Position numbers and translations under genes: made by a program. A stretch of 64,000 nt of DNA from contig NZ_RKRA01000001.1 in NCBI RefSeq assembly GCF_003814705.1, forward strand, positions 2,976,001-3,040,000, read 5' to 3'. Of the stretch, positions 1 to 11,369 are shown piece by piece (within the stretch, counting starts at the first letter, position 1; the number at the start of each line of letters is the position of its first letter). The notes beneath the pieces are model-generated. The model was not told the origin of the DNA, searched no databases, and was given only the letters and a program-made list of their open reading frames with translations. The stretch comes from Georgenia muralis. GTDB lineage: Bacteria; Actinomycetota; Actinomycetes; Actinomycetales; Actinomycetaceae.

Positions 1-393
1 TACGGTCTCGCCGCGATCCTCGGCTTCATCGGCGTCAAGCTCCTCATCCACGCACTCCACGAGAACGAGCTGCCCTTCATCAACGGCGGCGAGCACTGGG
101 ACGTCCTGCCCGAGCCGTCCATCGTCGTCTCCCTCCTGTGGATCGTCGGCGTCCTGGCCATCACGATCGTGGCCAGCCTGCGGCGGAACAAGAAGGACGA
201 GCGTCTGGCCGCCGCCGAGGAGGTCCTCAAGTCCGGTGGCGAGACCACCGAGGGGGAGCGGCACCTCCCCCGCGAGGAGGGTGCAGCCCCTCTGCCGTCG
301 GACACGGACGAGGGGGACGACCCCCGTGACGAGGACCGGCGTGCCGCGGCTCGCGGCGCCGGTGACGGCCGGCGTACCGACCACGACGACTGA
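1..393 (+). CDS. TerC family integral membrane protein (3' end only)
   Basis: The reading frame is open from the first base and ends with a stop at 391-393, so only the last 130 codons are present. The visible part begins with the motif YGLAAILGFIGVKLLIHALHE, which matches the penultimate membrane segment of TerC/Alx family proteins. A second hydrophobic segment follows (PSIVVSLLWIVGVLAITIV), and then a hydrophilic, strongly acidic tail of about 75 residues. TerC proteins are polytopic membrane proteins linked to tellurite resistance and, in other members, to manganese export. The acidic low-complexity tail is longer than in most homologues. The substrate cannot be judged from this fragment. 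Confidence 0.8.
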   Translation, partial: YGLAAILGFIGVKLLIHALHENELPFINGGEHWDVLPEPSIVVSLLWIVGVLAITIVASLRRNKKDERLAAAEEVLKSGGETTEGERHLPREEGAAPLPSDTDEGDDPRDEDRRAAARGAGDGRRTDHDD

Positions 394-400
394 GCGGCCG

Positions 401-1183
401 GTGACGGCCGGTTCGCCGGAGTCCATCCGCTCCCTCGAGCGCGGGCTCGGCGTCATCAAGGTCTTCGATGCGGACCACCCCCGGCTCGGGCTGTCCGAGG
501 TGGCGGCCCGCTCGGGCCTGCCCCGCGCCGCCGCCCGCCGCGCGCTGACCACCCTCGTCGAGCTCGGGTACGCCGAGCAGTCCGGGCGTGACTACACCCT
601 CCGGCCGCGCCTGCTCGACCTCGGCTTCCTCCGCCTGGCCGACCTCAGCCTCGCCGACGTCGCCCGCCCGCACCTGTCGACCCTCTCGGAGCGGCTCGGT
701 GCATCGGCGTCGGCGTCGGTGCTCGAGGCCGGCCAGATCGTCTACATCGCCCGCGCCGCCACCCGGGACCTCATGCGTGTGCGGATCCGGACGGGCACCC
801 GGTTCCCCGCCGAGTCGACCTCCATGGGCCGGGTCCTCCTCGCGGCCCGCTCACCCGAATGGATCGAGGGGTTCGTCGCCACCGTGCGGGTCGAGCGCCG
901 CTCGCCGTACACGACGACGGACACCGACCGGCTGCGCTCGATCCTGGCGCTGACCCGCCGTCAGGGTTACGCGCTGGTGGACCAGGAGCTCGAGGAAGGG
1001 CTCCGGTCGCTGGCGGTGCCCGTCCGGGACCGGACGGGCACCGTGGTCGCCGCCGTCAACGTCGCGACCATGGCGGAGCCGGGCGGAGCGGAGGCGTTCC
1101 TGCGCCGCGCCCTGCCCGAGCTCCGCGCGGCCGCGGCAGCCGTGGAGGCCGACCTCGTGCCGGTCAGCCACGTCCTGTCCTGA
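401..1183 (+). CDS. IclR family transcriptional regulator, PcaR/PobR-like
   Basis: The 260-residue product has the IclR layout: an N-terminal winged helix-turn-helix (about residues 5-65, SIRSLERGLGVIKVFD then SEVAARSGLPRAAARRALTTL) and a C-terminal effector-binding domain containing TSMGRVLLAA and a late GYALVDQELEEGLRSLAVPV segment. These motifs are typical of the PcaR/PcaU/PobR branch, whose members sense aromatic acids such as protocatechuate or beta-ketoadipate. I chose GTG 401 because it is just after the TerC stop and gives the usual family length; GTG 362 in the same frame is an alternative. No aromatic catabolism genes lie in the window, so the target is unknown. Confidence 0.85.
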   Translation: MTAGSPESIRSLERGLGVIKVFDADHPRLGLSEVAARSGLPRAAARRALTTLVELGYAEQSGRDYTLRPRLLDLGFLRLADLSLADVARPHLSTLSERLGASASASVLEAGQIVYIARAATRDLMRVRIRTGTRFPAESTSMGRVLLAARSPEWIEGFVATVRVERRSPYTTTDTDRLRSILALTRRQGYALVDQELEEGLRSLAVPVRDRTGTVVAAVNVATMAEPGGAEAFLRRALPELRAAAAAVEADLVPVSHVLS

Positions 1184-1272
1184 CGCCGCTGCCGGTCGGC
1201 CGCGTCCGGTGCCTACCCCGCGCCGGTATCCTCCGTGAACACCTGCACGGCTGACGAACGAGGAGACGGTCC

Positions 1273-2031
1273 ATGGACCCGGTGGCACCCGCGTCGGAGG
1301 GCTTACAGTCCCTCGCACGCGGCCTCGCCGTCATCGAGACGCTCGCCGCCGCCGACGAGCCGATGACCCTGGCGAGGGTCGCGCAGTCCGCCGGGCTCAA
1401 CCGCGCGGTGACCCGCCGCGTCCTCCTCACCCTCGTCGACGTCGGCTACGTCCTGGCCCACGGCCGGGACTTCACGCTGCGGCCCCGCGTCCTCGAGCTC
1501 GGCGAGGCCTACCGGGCGAGCCTGCGCCTGCCCGCGATCGCGGTCGGCCCCATGCAGGACCTCACCCGGTCGACCGGGCGCTCCAGCGCGCTCGGGGTCC
1601 TCGACGGGGCGGACGTCGTCCACGTGGAGCGGGTCGCCGCGGGCCGGATCGTCGACGCCGTGCCGGACATCGGCACCCGGTTGCCCGCCCGCACGAGCGC
1701 CCTGGGCCGGGTCCTGCTCGCCGCGCTCCCCAAGGGCGCCCTCCGCGACGTGCTGCGCGGCGGTGTCGCCGCCCCGTTGGCGGAGGACGACGAGCTGGTC
1801 GCGACGCTCGCCGGCGTGCGGGCGCAGGGCCACTGCGTCGTGGCCGAGGAGCTGCAGCGCGGACTCACCTCGGTGGCGGCACCGGTGCGGGACGCGACCG
1901 GCCGGGTCGTGGCGGCCGTCGACCTCGCCCTGACGACCGTCACCCTCCCTGACGGGCGCGTGCCCGAGGACGACGTCGCCGCGGTACGTGCCGCCGCCGA
2001 GGCGATCTCGGCGGCCGCCGCCGGGCTCTGA
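1273..2031 (+). CDS. IclR family transcriptional regulator (second, tandem)
   Basis: This 252-residue IclR protein lies 89 bp after the first one and in the same direction. It has the winged helix-turn-helix (GLQSLARGLAVIETLA, MTLARVAQSAGLNRAVTRRV) and the effector domain with TSALGRVLLAA and VVAEELQRGLTSVAAPV. ATG 1273 is preceded by GAGGAGAC at a good distance. The two tandem proteins are clearly paralogous and have diverged, which suggests an old duplication; they may act on different effectors or as a pair. A -10-like TATCCT lies at 1227-1232, about 40 bp upstream, so it may be transcribed separately. The regulated genes are not visible here. Confidence 0.85.
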   Translation: MDPVAPASEGLQSLARGLAVIETLAAADEPMTLARVAQSAGLNRAVTRRVLLTLVDVGYVLAHGRDFTLRPRVLELGEAYRASLRLPAIAVGPMQDLTRSTGRSSALGVLDGADVVHVERVAAGRIVDAVPDIGTRLPARTSALGRVLLAALPKGALRDVLRGGVAAPLAEDDELVATLAGVRAQGHCVVAEELQRGLTSVAAPVRDATGRVVAAVDLALTTVTLPDGRVPEDDVAAVRAAAEAISAAAAGL

Positions 2032-2039
2032 CGGCGGGT

Positions 2040-2300
2040 CTACTCCTTGCAGGCCCCGAAGTGGTCCGCGTCCCGCCGCTCGACGTTGCCGCCCATCGCG
2101 ATCGGGATGATGCCCACACCGGTGAGCGGCCCGCCCTGCCCGGCGGGGGTCTGCTCGGTCTGCCGGGCGCCGGCGTTGTCCGCGGCCGGTGTGCAGCGCA
2201 GCGGGTTGATGCCGTGGACGTGGGCCGAGGCCCCTACGGCGGGGGCGACCACGAGGCCGGCCGCACAGATGGCTGTGGCGAGGATCCTGCGCACGCTCAT
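2040..2300 (-). CDS. small secreted protein of unknown function
   Basis: This 86-residue protein starts at ATG 2300, five bases after a strong GAAGGAG ribosome binding site. The N-terminus is a classic Sec signal peptide: MSVRRI, a hydrophobic core (LATAICAAGLVVAPAVG) and a probable cleavage site after ASA, leaving a mature chain of about 58 residues beginning HVHGINPLRC. The mature part has two cysteines (RCTP and FGACKE), which could form one disulfide, and several histidines. I do not recognise the family. It converges with the second IclR gene, whose stop is only 8 bp away. Confidence 0.7.
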   Translation of the reverse strand: MSVRRILATAICAAGLVVAPAVGASAHVHGINPLRCTPAADNAGARQTEQTPAGQGGPLTGVGIIPIAMGGNVERRDADHFGACKE

Positions 2301-2409
2301 GCTGACTCCTTCGTCGGCGGGGCGCCCCACGTCGTCGTGGGACGTCGTCACCGGTGGTACGGCCGTCGACCCCGCACGGATTGCGACCGCGGCGGTCGGA
2401 GATCGAGGG

Positions 2410-3375
2410 TCAGTCGGCCCGGACCGCCAGCCGCCGCGCCAGCACCGCCGCCACGACGAGCTGGAGCTGGTGGAAGATGATGACGGGCACCGCGATCGTG
2501 GCCGCCGTCGCGACCGGGAAGAGGACGGCCGCCATCGGCAGGCCGGTCGCGAGGGACTTCTTCGAGCCCGCCATGAGCAGGGCGACCCGGTCGGCCCGGT
2601 CCAGCCCCAGCGCCTGCCCACCCGTCCACGTGGCGGAGAGCATCACCGCCAGGAGCGCGGCGGAGAGGAGCAGCAGCGCGGCGACCATGCCCCACGTGAC
2701 CCCCTCCCACACGCCGGCCGCCGTGGCCGCGGTCACGGCGCCGAGGACCACGAGCAGGATCGTCCCGCGGTCCACCGTGAGCGTCAGCCACCGCCGAGCC
2801 CGGACCCATCCGCCGACGAACGGCTGGAGGAGCTGGCCCACGACGAACGGGAGGAGCAGCTGGAGCAGGACGTCGCGCAGGCCGCCCAGACCGACCGAGC
2901 CCGAGCGGCCCATGAGCGCGAGGACCAGCAGCGGCGTGACCACCATGCCCAGGACGTTGGAGAGCGTGGCCGCCGTGATCGCCCCGGCGACGTTCCCGCG
3001 TGCGATGGAGGTGAAGGAGACCGACGACTGGACCGTCGACGGCAGCAGGGTGAGGTAGAGCATGCCGGTCGCGAGCGCCGCCCCGAGCAGCGGCACCGCG
3101 GCGGCGTGCAGCAGCAGGCCGAGCAGCGGGAAGAGCAGGTAGGTGGCGGCCAGGATGCCGCCCTGGAGGCGCACGTTGCGCATGCCCGCGAGCACCTCCC
3201 GGGTGGACAGCCGCATGCCGTACACGAGGAAGAGCACCGTGACGGCGACGTCGCCGGCGGTGGCGATGACGTCGCGCGCAGCCGCGGGGACGGGGACGAG
3301 CAGACCGAGGAGGAGGACGAGGACGAGCGCGACGACGAACGGGTCCACCCAGGTGCGCAGCGCGCGTCCGATCAC
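2410..3375 (-). CDS. bile acid:sodium symporter family carrier (BASS type)
   Basis: The 321-residue product is hydrophobic throughout, with roughly nine to ten predicted membrane segments. It carries family-like stretches: TLLPSTVQSSVSFTSIARGN, SNVLGMVVTPLLVLALMG and LLMAGSKKSLATGLPMA. The last resembles the conserved crossover region of the SBF/BASS superfamily, and the protein is close to the seven-plus TM 'bile acid:sodium symporter' proteins such as YfeH. I place the start at GTG 3375, which overlaps the stop of the YciI gene upstream (GTGA overlap), so the two are probably cotranslated. The likely role is sodium-coupled uptake or efflux of an organic anion; the substrate is unknown. Confidence 0.82.
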   Translation of the reverse strand: MIGRALRTWVDPFVVALVLVLLLGLLVPVPAAARDVIATAGDVAVTVLFLVYGMRLSTREVLAGMRNVRLQGGILAATYLLFPLLGLLLHAAAVPLLGAALATGMLYLTLLPSTVQSSVSFTSIARGNVAGAITAATLSNVLGMVVTPLLVLALMGRSGSVGLGGLRDVLLQLLLPFVVGQLLQPFVGGWVRARRWLTLTVDRGTILLVVLGAVTAATAAGVWEGVTWGMVAALLLLSAALLAVMLSATWTGGQALGLDRADRVALLMAGSKKSLATGLPMAAVLFPVATAATIAVPVIIFHQLQLVVAAVLARRLAVRAD

Positions 3376-3659
3376 CTGATGTCGCCGATGACCGGCTTCC
3401 ACGCGCGGGCGGTGCGGCGGGTGATGAGGTGGGCCCGGTGGAACGGGTCCGGGTCGAGCGCCTTGACGGCCTCGTCGTGGTTCTCCGCCCGGACCAGCAG
3501 CAGTGCGCCGGGGGTGGCGTTGTCGAGCCACGGCCCGGAGGCGATGACGACACCCTTGCCGTTGAGGTCGGAGAGGAAGGCCCGGTGCTGGGGGCGGAGC
3601 GTCTCGATGTCCTTGGTGCGGTTGAGGTCGTAGACGTACTCGACGGCGAAGATCGTCAT
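3372..3659 (-). CDS. YciI family protein
   Basis: The 95-residue protein begins MTIFAVEYVYDLNRTKDIETLRPQHRA-like and has the alpha/beta ferredoxin-like pattern of the YciI (YCII-related) family, with the His of the PQHRAFL segment and an ASGPWLD motif in the usual places. YciI proteins are small, structurally related to muconolactone isomerase-type folds, and mostly have no assigned reaction. It sits upstream of and overlaps the BASS-type carrier gene, so a shared transcript is likely. The start ATG 3659 has only a weak ribosome binding site. Confidence 0.82.
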   Translation of the reverse strand: MTIFAVEYVYDLNRTKDIETLRPQHRAFLSDLNGKGVVIASGPWLDNATPGALLLVRAENHDEAVKALDPDPFHRAHLITRRTARAWKPVIGDIR

Positions 3660-3700
3660 GGTCGTCAGGGTAGCGGCGCGCGGCCCGCCAGGGGTCGCGG

Positions 3701-4459
3701 TCACCACCCGCGGGCGCGCCACTGCTGCAGGTGCGGGCGCTCCGCGCCGATGGTGGTCCCGTCCCCGTGGCCCGGGTGGACGACCGTGTCGTCGCCGAAG
3801 CGGGCGAACACCCGCTCGGCCAGGTCGTCCATGAGCGAGGTGAAGTCCGCCGGCGACCACGTCCGGCCCGGCCCGCCCGGGAACAGCGAGTCCCCGGTGA
3901 GCAGGTGTACCCGGCCCGGATTCGGTGCGCTCGCCGGCTCGGTCAGGGCCAGCGCCACCGAGCCGGGGGTGTGCCCGCGCAGCGCGACGACGTCGAGCGT
4001 GAGGTCCCCGACGGCGACGGTGGCGCCGTACACGAGCAGCCGGTCCGCCGGCACGGGCAGCTCCGACGCGTCCTGCGCGCCCGCGAGGACCTGCGCCCCC
4101 GTCGCCGCCACCACGGCGGCGAGCGCGCGGTGGTGGTCCCAGTGCCGGTGCGTGGTGACGACGGCGGTCAGCGGGTCGCCGCTCGCGGCGACGAGCTCGA
4201 GCAGGCGGGGGGCGTCGTCGGCGGCGTCGACCAGGATCTGCGCGCCGGGCACCGAGACGAGGTAGGCGTTGTTGTCCTCGGCGGAGACGGAGAGCTTGGT
4301 CAGGGTCACCGGCCCCAGGCGGTGGACGACGGGCGGGCCGCCGGGATGGACGTGGGAGGCGGCGTTCTCCGGGTCGGGCACGGCGGCGGGGGAGCGGGCG
4401 TCGTCCGGGTCGGGCATGGCGGGGGAGCCGGCGCCGTCGTGCGGCTCGGGACGGGGCAT
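3701..4459 (-). CDS. MBL fold metallo-hydrolase
   Basis: The 252-residue product carries the metallo-beta-lactamase metal-binding pattern THRHWDHH, then a second His in [11 protein letters not shown], an Asp in [11 protein letters not shown] and a late His in [10 protein letters not shown]. This is the glyoxalase II-like/hydrolase branch rather than a true beta-lactamase. ATG 4459 was preferred to ATG 4486 because GGAGGA lies five bases upstream of it; the first 40 residues (rich in Pro, Asp and Ala) are poorly conserved in appearance. It is divergent from uvrA, with about 70 bp between the starts. The substrate is unknown; thioester or lactone hydrolysis is common in this branch. Confidence 0.85.
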   Translation of the reverse strand: MPRPEPHDGAGSPAMPDPDDARSPAAVPDPENAASHVHPGGPPVVHRLGPVTLTKLSVSAEDNNAYLVSVPGAQILVDAADDAPRLLELVAASGDPLTAVVTTHRHWDHHRALAAVVAATGAQVLAGAQDASELPVPADRLLVYGATVAVGDLTLDVVALRGHTPGSVALALTEPASAPNPGRVHLLTGDSLFPGGPGRTWSPADFTSLMDDLAERVFARFGDDTVVHPGHGDGTTIGAERPHLQQWRARGW

Positions 4460-4485
4460 CGGTTCCTCCGGACGCGGACGTGACA

Positions 4486-4501
4486 TCGAACACTCGTGCG
4501 A
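4486..4501 (+). promoter_or_regulatory. candidate LexA (SOS) box upstream of uvrA
   Basis: TCGAACACTCGTGCGA matches the actinobacterial SOS consensus CGAAC-N4-GTTCG at nine of ten fixed positions, with one mismatch in the right half (GTGCG). It lies 30-45 bp before the uvrA start and just upstream of a TATCAT -10 element, where LexA would block RNA polymerase. uvrA is a known SOS gene in many bacteria. A second site with the same half-site pair, TCGAAC-N4-GTGCGA, precedes the HNH endonuclease gene at 33159-33174. Confidence 0.55.
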
Positions 4502-4518
4502 TGTGGGTCAGTTCTGCC

Positions 4519-4524
4519 TATCAT
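4519..4524 (+). promoter_or_regulatory. -10 element of a probable leaderless uvrA promoter
   Basis: TATCAT ends six bases before the GTG start at 4531, so transcription would begin at or next to the start codon. No clear ribosome binding site precedes GTG 4531. This arrangement fits leaderless mRNA, common in actinobacteria. The -35 region would overlap the SOS-like box. Confidence 0.45.
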
Positions 4525-4530
4525 CTTGGG

Positions 4531-7389
<2,859 letters not shown>

Positions 7390-7398
7390 GGGACGCCC

Positions 7399-7470
7399 AG
7401 CCGCCCGGCGGCCGGGCACCCGCAGCCCGCCGGCCGGGCACCCGCAGCCCGCCGGCCGGGCAACCCGCCG
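7399..7470. repeat. GC-rich tandem repeat after uvrA
   Basis: A 22-bp unit beginning CGCAGCCCGCCGGCCGGGCA occurs at 7421-7442 and 7443-7464, with a degenerate copy before it. Each unit contains the self-complementary CCGGCCGG core, so the region can fold and may act as the uvrA terminator. There is no T tract. Confidence 0.6.
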
Positions 7471-7550
7471 GGAGCGCGCCCGGGCGTGGGATCGGCACGG
7501 CGCGGGCAGAGGTCCTCGCCCGGGCCGCGTGTGACGGCTAGCGTGTCGGC

Positions 7551-8018
7551 ATGGGAGCACTCCAGACGTACAACGTCACGGTCGACTGGACGGGCGCGGA
7601 CGAACGCGGCACGGCCAGCTACACGAGCTACTCGCGCGACCACGAGGTACGGGTGGAGGGCAAGCCCACGCTCCTGGCCACCTCCGACCTCAAGGTGCGT
7701 ACCGACGTCAGCCGCTACCGCGCGGAGGAGCTGTTCGTCGGCTCGATCTCGCAGGCGCAGATGCTGTGGTTCCTGCGCACGGCCGCCAAGCACGGCGTCG
7801 TCGTCCTCGCCTACACCGACCGGGCCATCGCCACGCAGCGGGTCGAGGGCGCCGGCTCCGGGCCGTTCGTCGAGGTGGTGCTGCGCCCGCGCGTCACGTA
7901 CGCCGATCCGGTGGGGGAGGAGACCGCGGCGCGGCTGCACCACGAGGCCCGTGAGCACAACCACGTCGCCCGGTCCGTGAGCTTCCCCGTGCGGGTGGAG
8001 CCCGTGCACGCCCACTGA
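7551..8018 (+). CDS. OsmC-like protein lacking the catalytic cysteines
   Basis: The 155-residue protein has the OsmC/Ohr alpha-beta fold pattern: an N-terminal beta-rich region (YNVTVDWTGADERGTASY), the central helix region (AEELFVGSISQAQMLWFLRTAAKHGV) and the C-terminal HHEAREHNHVARSVSFPV segment. OsmC and Ohr reduce organic hydroperoxides with two cysteines, one in the central helix and one before the final strand. Here those positions read SQAQM and EHNHV, and the whole protein contains no cysteine. A peroxidase role by the usual mechanism is therefore unlikely; a non-catalytic or altered role is inferred. It lies alone between uvrA and uvrC. Confidence 0.8.
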   Translation: MGALQTYNVTVDWTGADERGTASYTSYSRDHEVRVEGKPTLLATSDLKVRTDVSRYRAEELFVGSISQAQMLWFLRTAAKHGVVVLAYTDRAIATQRVEGAGSGPFVEVVLRPRVTYADPVGEETAARLHHEAREHNHVARSVSFPVRVEPVHAH

Positions 8019-8084
8019 GACCCGCCCCGTAGCACCTGCGGCGCCGGGACGGCAGGGTCGCCGTCCTGACGTAGGCTCGAACAC

Positions 8085-10226
8085 ATGGCCGACCCGTCCA
8101 CCTACCGACCCGCGCCAGGGGAGGTGCCCGACGCACCGGGGGTCTACCGCTTCCGCGACCCGCACGGCCGGGTCGTCTACGTCGGCAAGGCCAAGTCGTT
8201 GCGCTCACGCCTGGCCAGCTACTTCCAGGATCCCTCCGCGCTGCACCAGCGCACGCGGCAGATGGTCACCACGGCGTCCTCGGTGGAGTGGACGGTGGTG
8301 GGCACCGAGGTCGAGTCCCTCGCGCTGGAGTACGCCTGGATCAAGGAGTTCGACCCGCGGTTCAACGTCAAGTACCGCGACGACAAGTCCTACCCGTTCC
8401 TCGCCGTGACCATGGGGGAGGAGATCCCCCGCGTCCAGGTCATGCGCGGCGCCAAGCGCAAGGGCACCCGCTACTTCGGCCCGTACACCCACGCGTGGGC
8501 GATCCGCGAGACGGTCGACCTGCTCCTGCGGGTCTTCCCGGTGCGGACCTGCTCGCCCGGGGTCTACCGCCGGGCGGCGTCCTCGGGCCGCCCCTGCCTG
8601 CTCGGCTACATCGACAAGTGCTCCGCGCCGTGCGTGGGACGGATCTCCCCCGAGGACCACCGCGAGCTCGCCGAGGAGTTCTGCCGGTTCATGGAGGGCG
8701 AGACGGGCCCGCACCTGCGCCGCCTCGAGAAGGAGATGCGCGCGGCCGCGGCCGCGCAGGACTACGAGCGTGCCGCCCGGCTGCGCGACGACGTCGCGGC
8801 CCTGCGCCGGGTGGTGGAGAAGAACGCCGTCGTCCTGCCCGACGGCACCGACGCCGACGTCTTCGCCCTCGTCGCCGACGACCTCGAGGCCTCCGTGCAG
8901 GTCTTCCACGTCCGGGGCGGGCGCATCCGCGGCCAGCGCGGCTGGGTGGTCGAACGGGTCGAGGACCTCGACGACGCCGGGCTCGTCGAGCACCTCCTCC
9001 AGCAGGTCTACGGCGACGCCGAGGCGTTCGCCGCCCCTGTCGCCCCGACCGACGAGCGCTCCGTGGGCAAGTCGCGGCGCCGCGTGCGCGACGGCGAGGC
9101 GACCAGCGTCGACGACGTCGTGCACACCCCGACGACGGCGGTGCCGCGCGAGATCCTCGTGCCCGTCCTGCCGGAGGACCTCGCGGGACTCACGGAGTGG
9201 CTCTCGGGCCTGCGCGGGTCGCGGGTGTCCATCCGGGTGCCGCAGCGCGGGGACAAGAAGACCCTCGCCGAGACCGTGCGGACCAACGCCGAGCAGGCGC
9301 TCCGGCTCCACAAGAGCCGGCGGGCCGGCGACCTCACGAGCCGCTCGCAGGCGCTGCGCGAGCTCGAGGAGGCCCTGGGGCTGTCCGAGTCGCCCCTGCG
9401 CATCGAGTGCTACGACATCTCCCACACCCAGGGCAGCCACCAGGTCGGCTCCATGGTCGTGTTCGAGGACGGGTTGCCCAAGAAGTCCGAGTACCGGCAC
9501 TTCATCGTCCGCGGCGAGGACGGCGAGGGGGCCCGCGACGACACCGCCGCGATGGACGAGGTGCTCCGCCGGCGGTTCCGGCGCTACCTCGCCGAGCGCG
9601 AGGCGATGGCCGAGGCCCGGGAGAACGGCGACCCCGGTGCGCACGACACCGCCGAGCGCGCCGTGGGCGCCGCCCTGGCGGATCAGGACCCCGACCAGCT
9701 CGACGACGACGGCGTGCCGCTGCGCTCCGGGCCGGTCGACCCCACCACGGGCCGGGCGCGCCGTTTCGCGTACCCGCCCAACCTCGTCGTCGTCGACGGC
9801 GGCCAGCCCCAGGTGGCGGCGGCCGCCCGGGCCCTGGCCGACCTCGGCGTCGAGGACGTCGCCCTCGTCGGGCTCGCCAAGCGCCTGGAGGAGGTGTGGC
9901 TCCCGGGGGACGACTTCCCGGTCGTCCTGCCGCGCACCTCGCCGGCGCTGTACCTCCTGCAGCACCTGCGCGACGAGTCCCACCGCTTCGCCATCAGCCA
10001 CCACCGCTCCCGCAGGGCCAAGGCGATGACCCGCTCCGTCCTCGACGGCGTCCCCGGGCTGGGGCCCACCCGGCAGGCCGCGCTGCTCAAGGCCTTCGGG
10101 TCGGTGAAGAACATCCGTGCCGCCTCCGTCGAGGAGGTCGCCGCCGTCAAGGGCGTGGGGCCGCGCACCGCCGTCGCGGTGCTGGAGGCCCTGGGGTCGC
10201 CGCCCTCCGCCGGGTCGCCCGGGTAG
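8085..10226 (+). CDS. uvrC: excinuclease ABC subunit UvrC
   Basis: The 713-residue product is UvrC, the dual-incision nuclease of nucleotide excision repair. In order are the GIY-YIG domain ([21 protein letters not shown], residues about 18-40), a UVR domain near residues 205-245 ([20 protein letters not shown]), the RNase H-like C-terminal nuclease ([25 protein letters not shown] and [14 protein letters not shown]) and a terminal helix-hairpin-helix pair ([27 protein letters not shown]). ATG 8085 follows a TAGGCT -10-like box at 8072-8077 by seven bases, so translation may be leaderless. The length is slightly above average because of linkers rich in Asp and Glu. Confidence 0.97.
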   Translation: MADPSTYRPAPGEVPDAPGVYRFRDPHGRVVYVGKAKSLRSRLASYFQDPSALHQRTRQMVTTASSVEWTVVGTEVESLALEYAWIKEFDPRFNVKYRDDKSYPFLAVTMGEEIPRVQVMRGAKRKGTRYFGPYTHAWAIRETVDLLLRVFPVRTCSPGVYRRAASSGRPCLLGYIDKCSAPCVGRISPEDHRELAEEFCRFMEGETGPHLRRLEKEMRAAAAAQDYERAARLRDDVAALRRVVEKNAVVLPDGTDADVFALVADDLEASVQVFHVRGGRIRGQRGWVVERVEDLDDAGLVEHLLQQVYGDAEAFAAPVAPTDERSVGKSRRRVRDGEATSVDDVVHTPTTAVPREILVPVLPEDLAGLTEWLSGLRGSRVSIRVPQRGDKKTLAETVRTNAEQALRLHKSRRAGDLTSRSQALRELEEALGLSESPLRIECYDISHTQGSHQVGSMVVFEDGLPKKSEYRHFIVRGEDGEGARDDTAAMDEVLRRRFRRYLAEREAMAEARENGDPGAHDTAERAVGAALADQDPDQLDDDGVPLRSGPVDPTTGRARRFAYPPNLVVVDGGQPQVAAAARALADLGVEDVALVGLAKRLEEVWLPGDDFPVVLPRTSPALYLLQHLRDESHRFAISHHRSRRAKAMTRSVLDGVPGLGPTRQAALLKAFGSVKNIRAASVEEVAAVKGVGPRTAVAVLEALGSPPSAGSPG

Positions 10227-10310
10227 GACCGCCGGCGCGCGGCGCGCGGTGCGTTGCGCGCGGTGCGTGGCGCGAGGCGGACGTCGCCTCGGCGCGGCGT
10301 CCGGCCGGCA

Positions 10311-10382
10311 CCGGGCCTGACGACCGCCGCACCACCGGGCCTGACGACCGCCGCACCACCGGGCCTGACGACCGCCGCACCA
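10311..10382. repeat. three perfect 24-bp tandem repeats before rapZ
   Basis: The unit CCGGGCCTGACGACCGCCGC plus ACCA occurs three times without change at 10311, 10335 and 10359, and a partial CCGGGC follows. The array fills part of the 195-bp uvrC-rapZ gap and ends 39 bp before the rapZ start. There are no spacers, so it is not a CRISPR array. It could carry protein-binding sites or simply be a slippage product. Confidence 0.8.
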
Positions 10383-10421
10383 CCGGGCACGCCCGGGCCG
10401 CTGACCTGGCATCCTGGCCCC

Positions 10422-11369
10422 ATGAGCGAGAACGGATCCGACGCACGGCCGCCCACCGTCCCCGAGGGCATCCCCGTGCTCGACGAGACCACCCCGCTCG
10501 CGCCCGCCGAGGTCCCCGAGCTGCTCATCATCTCCGGCATGTCCGGCGCCGGCCGCTCCCGCGCCGCCGCCGCGCTGGAGGACCTCGACTGGTACGTCGT
10601 GGACAACCTGCCCCCGCGGATGCTCTCGGCCCTGGCCCGGATGATGACCCCCGCCGAGGGGGGCGTGCACCGGCTGGCGGCGGTGGTCGACGTGCGCAGC
10701 GGGGAGTTCTTCACCGAGCTCGTCGACGTCCTCGACCAGCTGCGGGCCCAGGGCACGGAGTACCGGATCGTCTTCCTCGACGCCTCGGACGACGAGCTGG
10801 TCCGCCGCTACGAGTCCGTGCGCCGTCCCCACCCGCTCCAGGGCGACCGGCGCCTGCTCGACGGGATCGGTGAGGAGCGCAAGCTCCTGGGCACGCTGCG
10901 CCGGCGCGCCGACGTCGTCATCGACACCACCGAGATGTCGGTGCACGACCTCGCCCGGAAGGTGCGCGAGACCGTCGCGGGGGAGGCGGACCGCCCGCTG
11001 CGGGTCACCGTGGTCTCGTTCGGCTTCAAGTACGGCCTGCCGCTCGACGCCGACCACGTCGTCGACGTCCGGTTCCTCACCAACCCGTACTGGGTCAGCG
11101 AGCTGCGCCACCTCACCGGCAAGGACAAGCCGGTCGCCGACTACGTGCTCGGCCAGGAGGGCGCCACGCTCTTCGCCGACCGGTACGTCGACGCCATCGC
11201 CCCCGTGCTGGACGGCTACCTCAACGAGCTCAAGCCCTTCGTCACCATCGCCGTGGGCTGCACGGGCGGCAAGCACCGCTCGGTCGCCATGACCGAGGCG
11301 ATCGCGCAGCGCCTGCGGGAGCACGGCCAGTCCGTCCGCACCCTCCACCGGGACCTGGGGCGGGAATGA
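10422..11369 (+). CDS. rapZ: RapZ/YvcJ family nucleotide-binding protein
   Basis: The 315-residue protein has the P-loop [11 protein letters not shown] near its N-terminus, the [20 protein letters not shown] core and the C-terminal [15 protein letters not shown]-like motif (here [20 protein letters not shown]). These are the landmarks of the RapZ/YvcJ family, which binds ATP or GTP. In enterobacteria RapZ acts as an RNase E adapter for GlmZ; the role in actinobacteria is not settled. It begins the conserved rapZ-yvcK-whiA cluster. Its stop overlaps the yvcK start by four bases, which indicates translational coupling. Confidence 0.93.
   Translation: MSENGSDARPPTVPEGIPVLDETTPLAPAEVPELLIISGMSGAGRSRAAAALEDLDWYVVDNLPPRMLSALARMMTPAEGGVHRLAAVVDVRSGEFFTELVDVLDQLRAQGTEYRIVFLDASDDELVRRYESVRRPHPLQGDRRLLDGIGEERKLLGTLRRRADVVIDTTEMSVHDLARKVRETVAGEADRPLRVTVVSFGFKYGLPLDADHVVDVRFLTNPYWVSELRHLTGKDKPVADYVLGQEGATLFADRYVDAIAPVLDGYLNELKPFVTIAVGCTGGKHRSVAMTEAIAQRLREHGQSVRTLHRDLGRE

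Noticed and set aside
8072-8090. An SOS box before uvrC (CGAACACATGG)
   Set aside because: Only the left half-site is present; the right half does not resemble GTTCG.
10311-10382. CRISPR-like array
   Set aside because: The three units are contiguous, with no spacers and no cas genes in the window.
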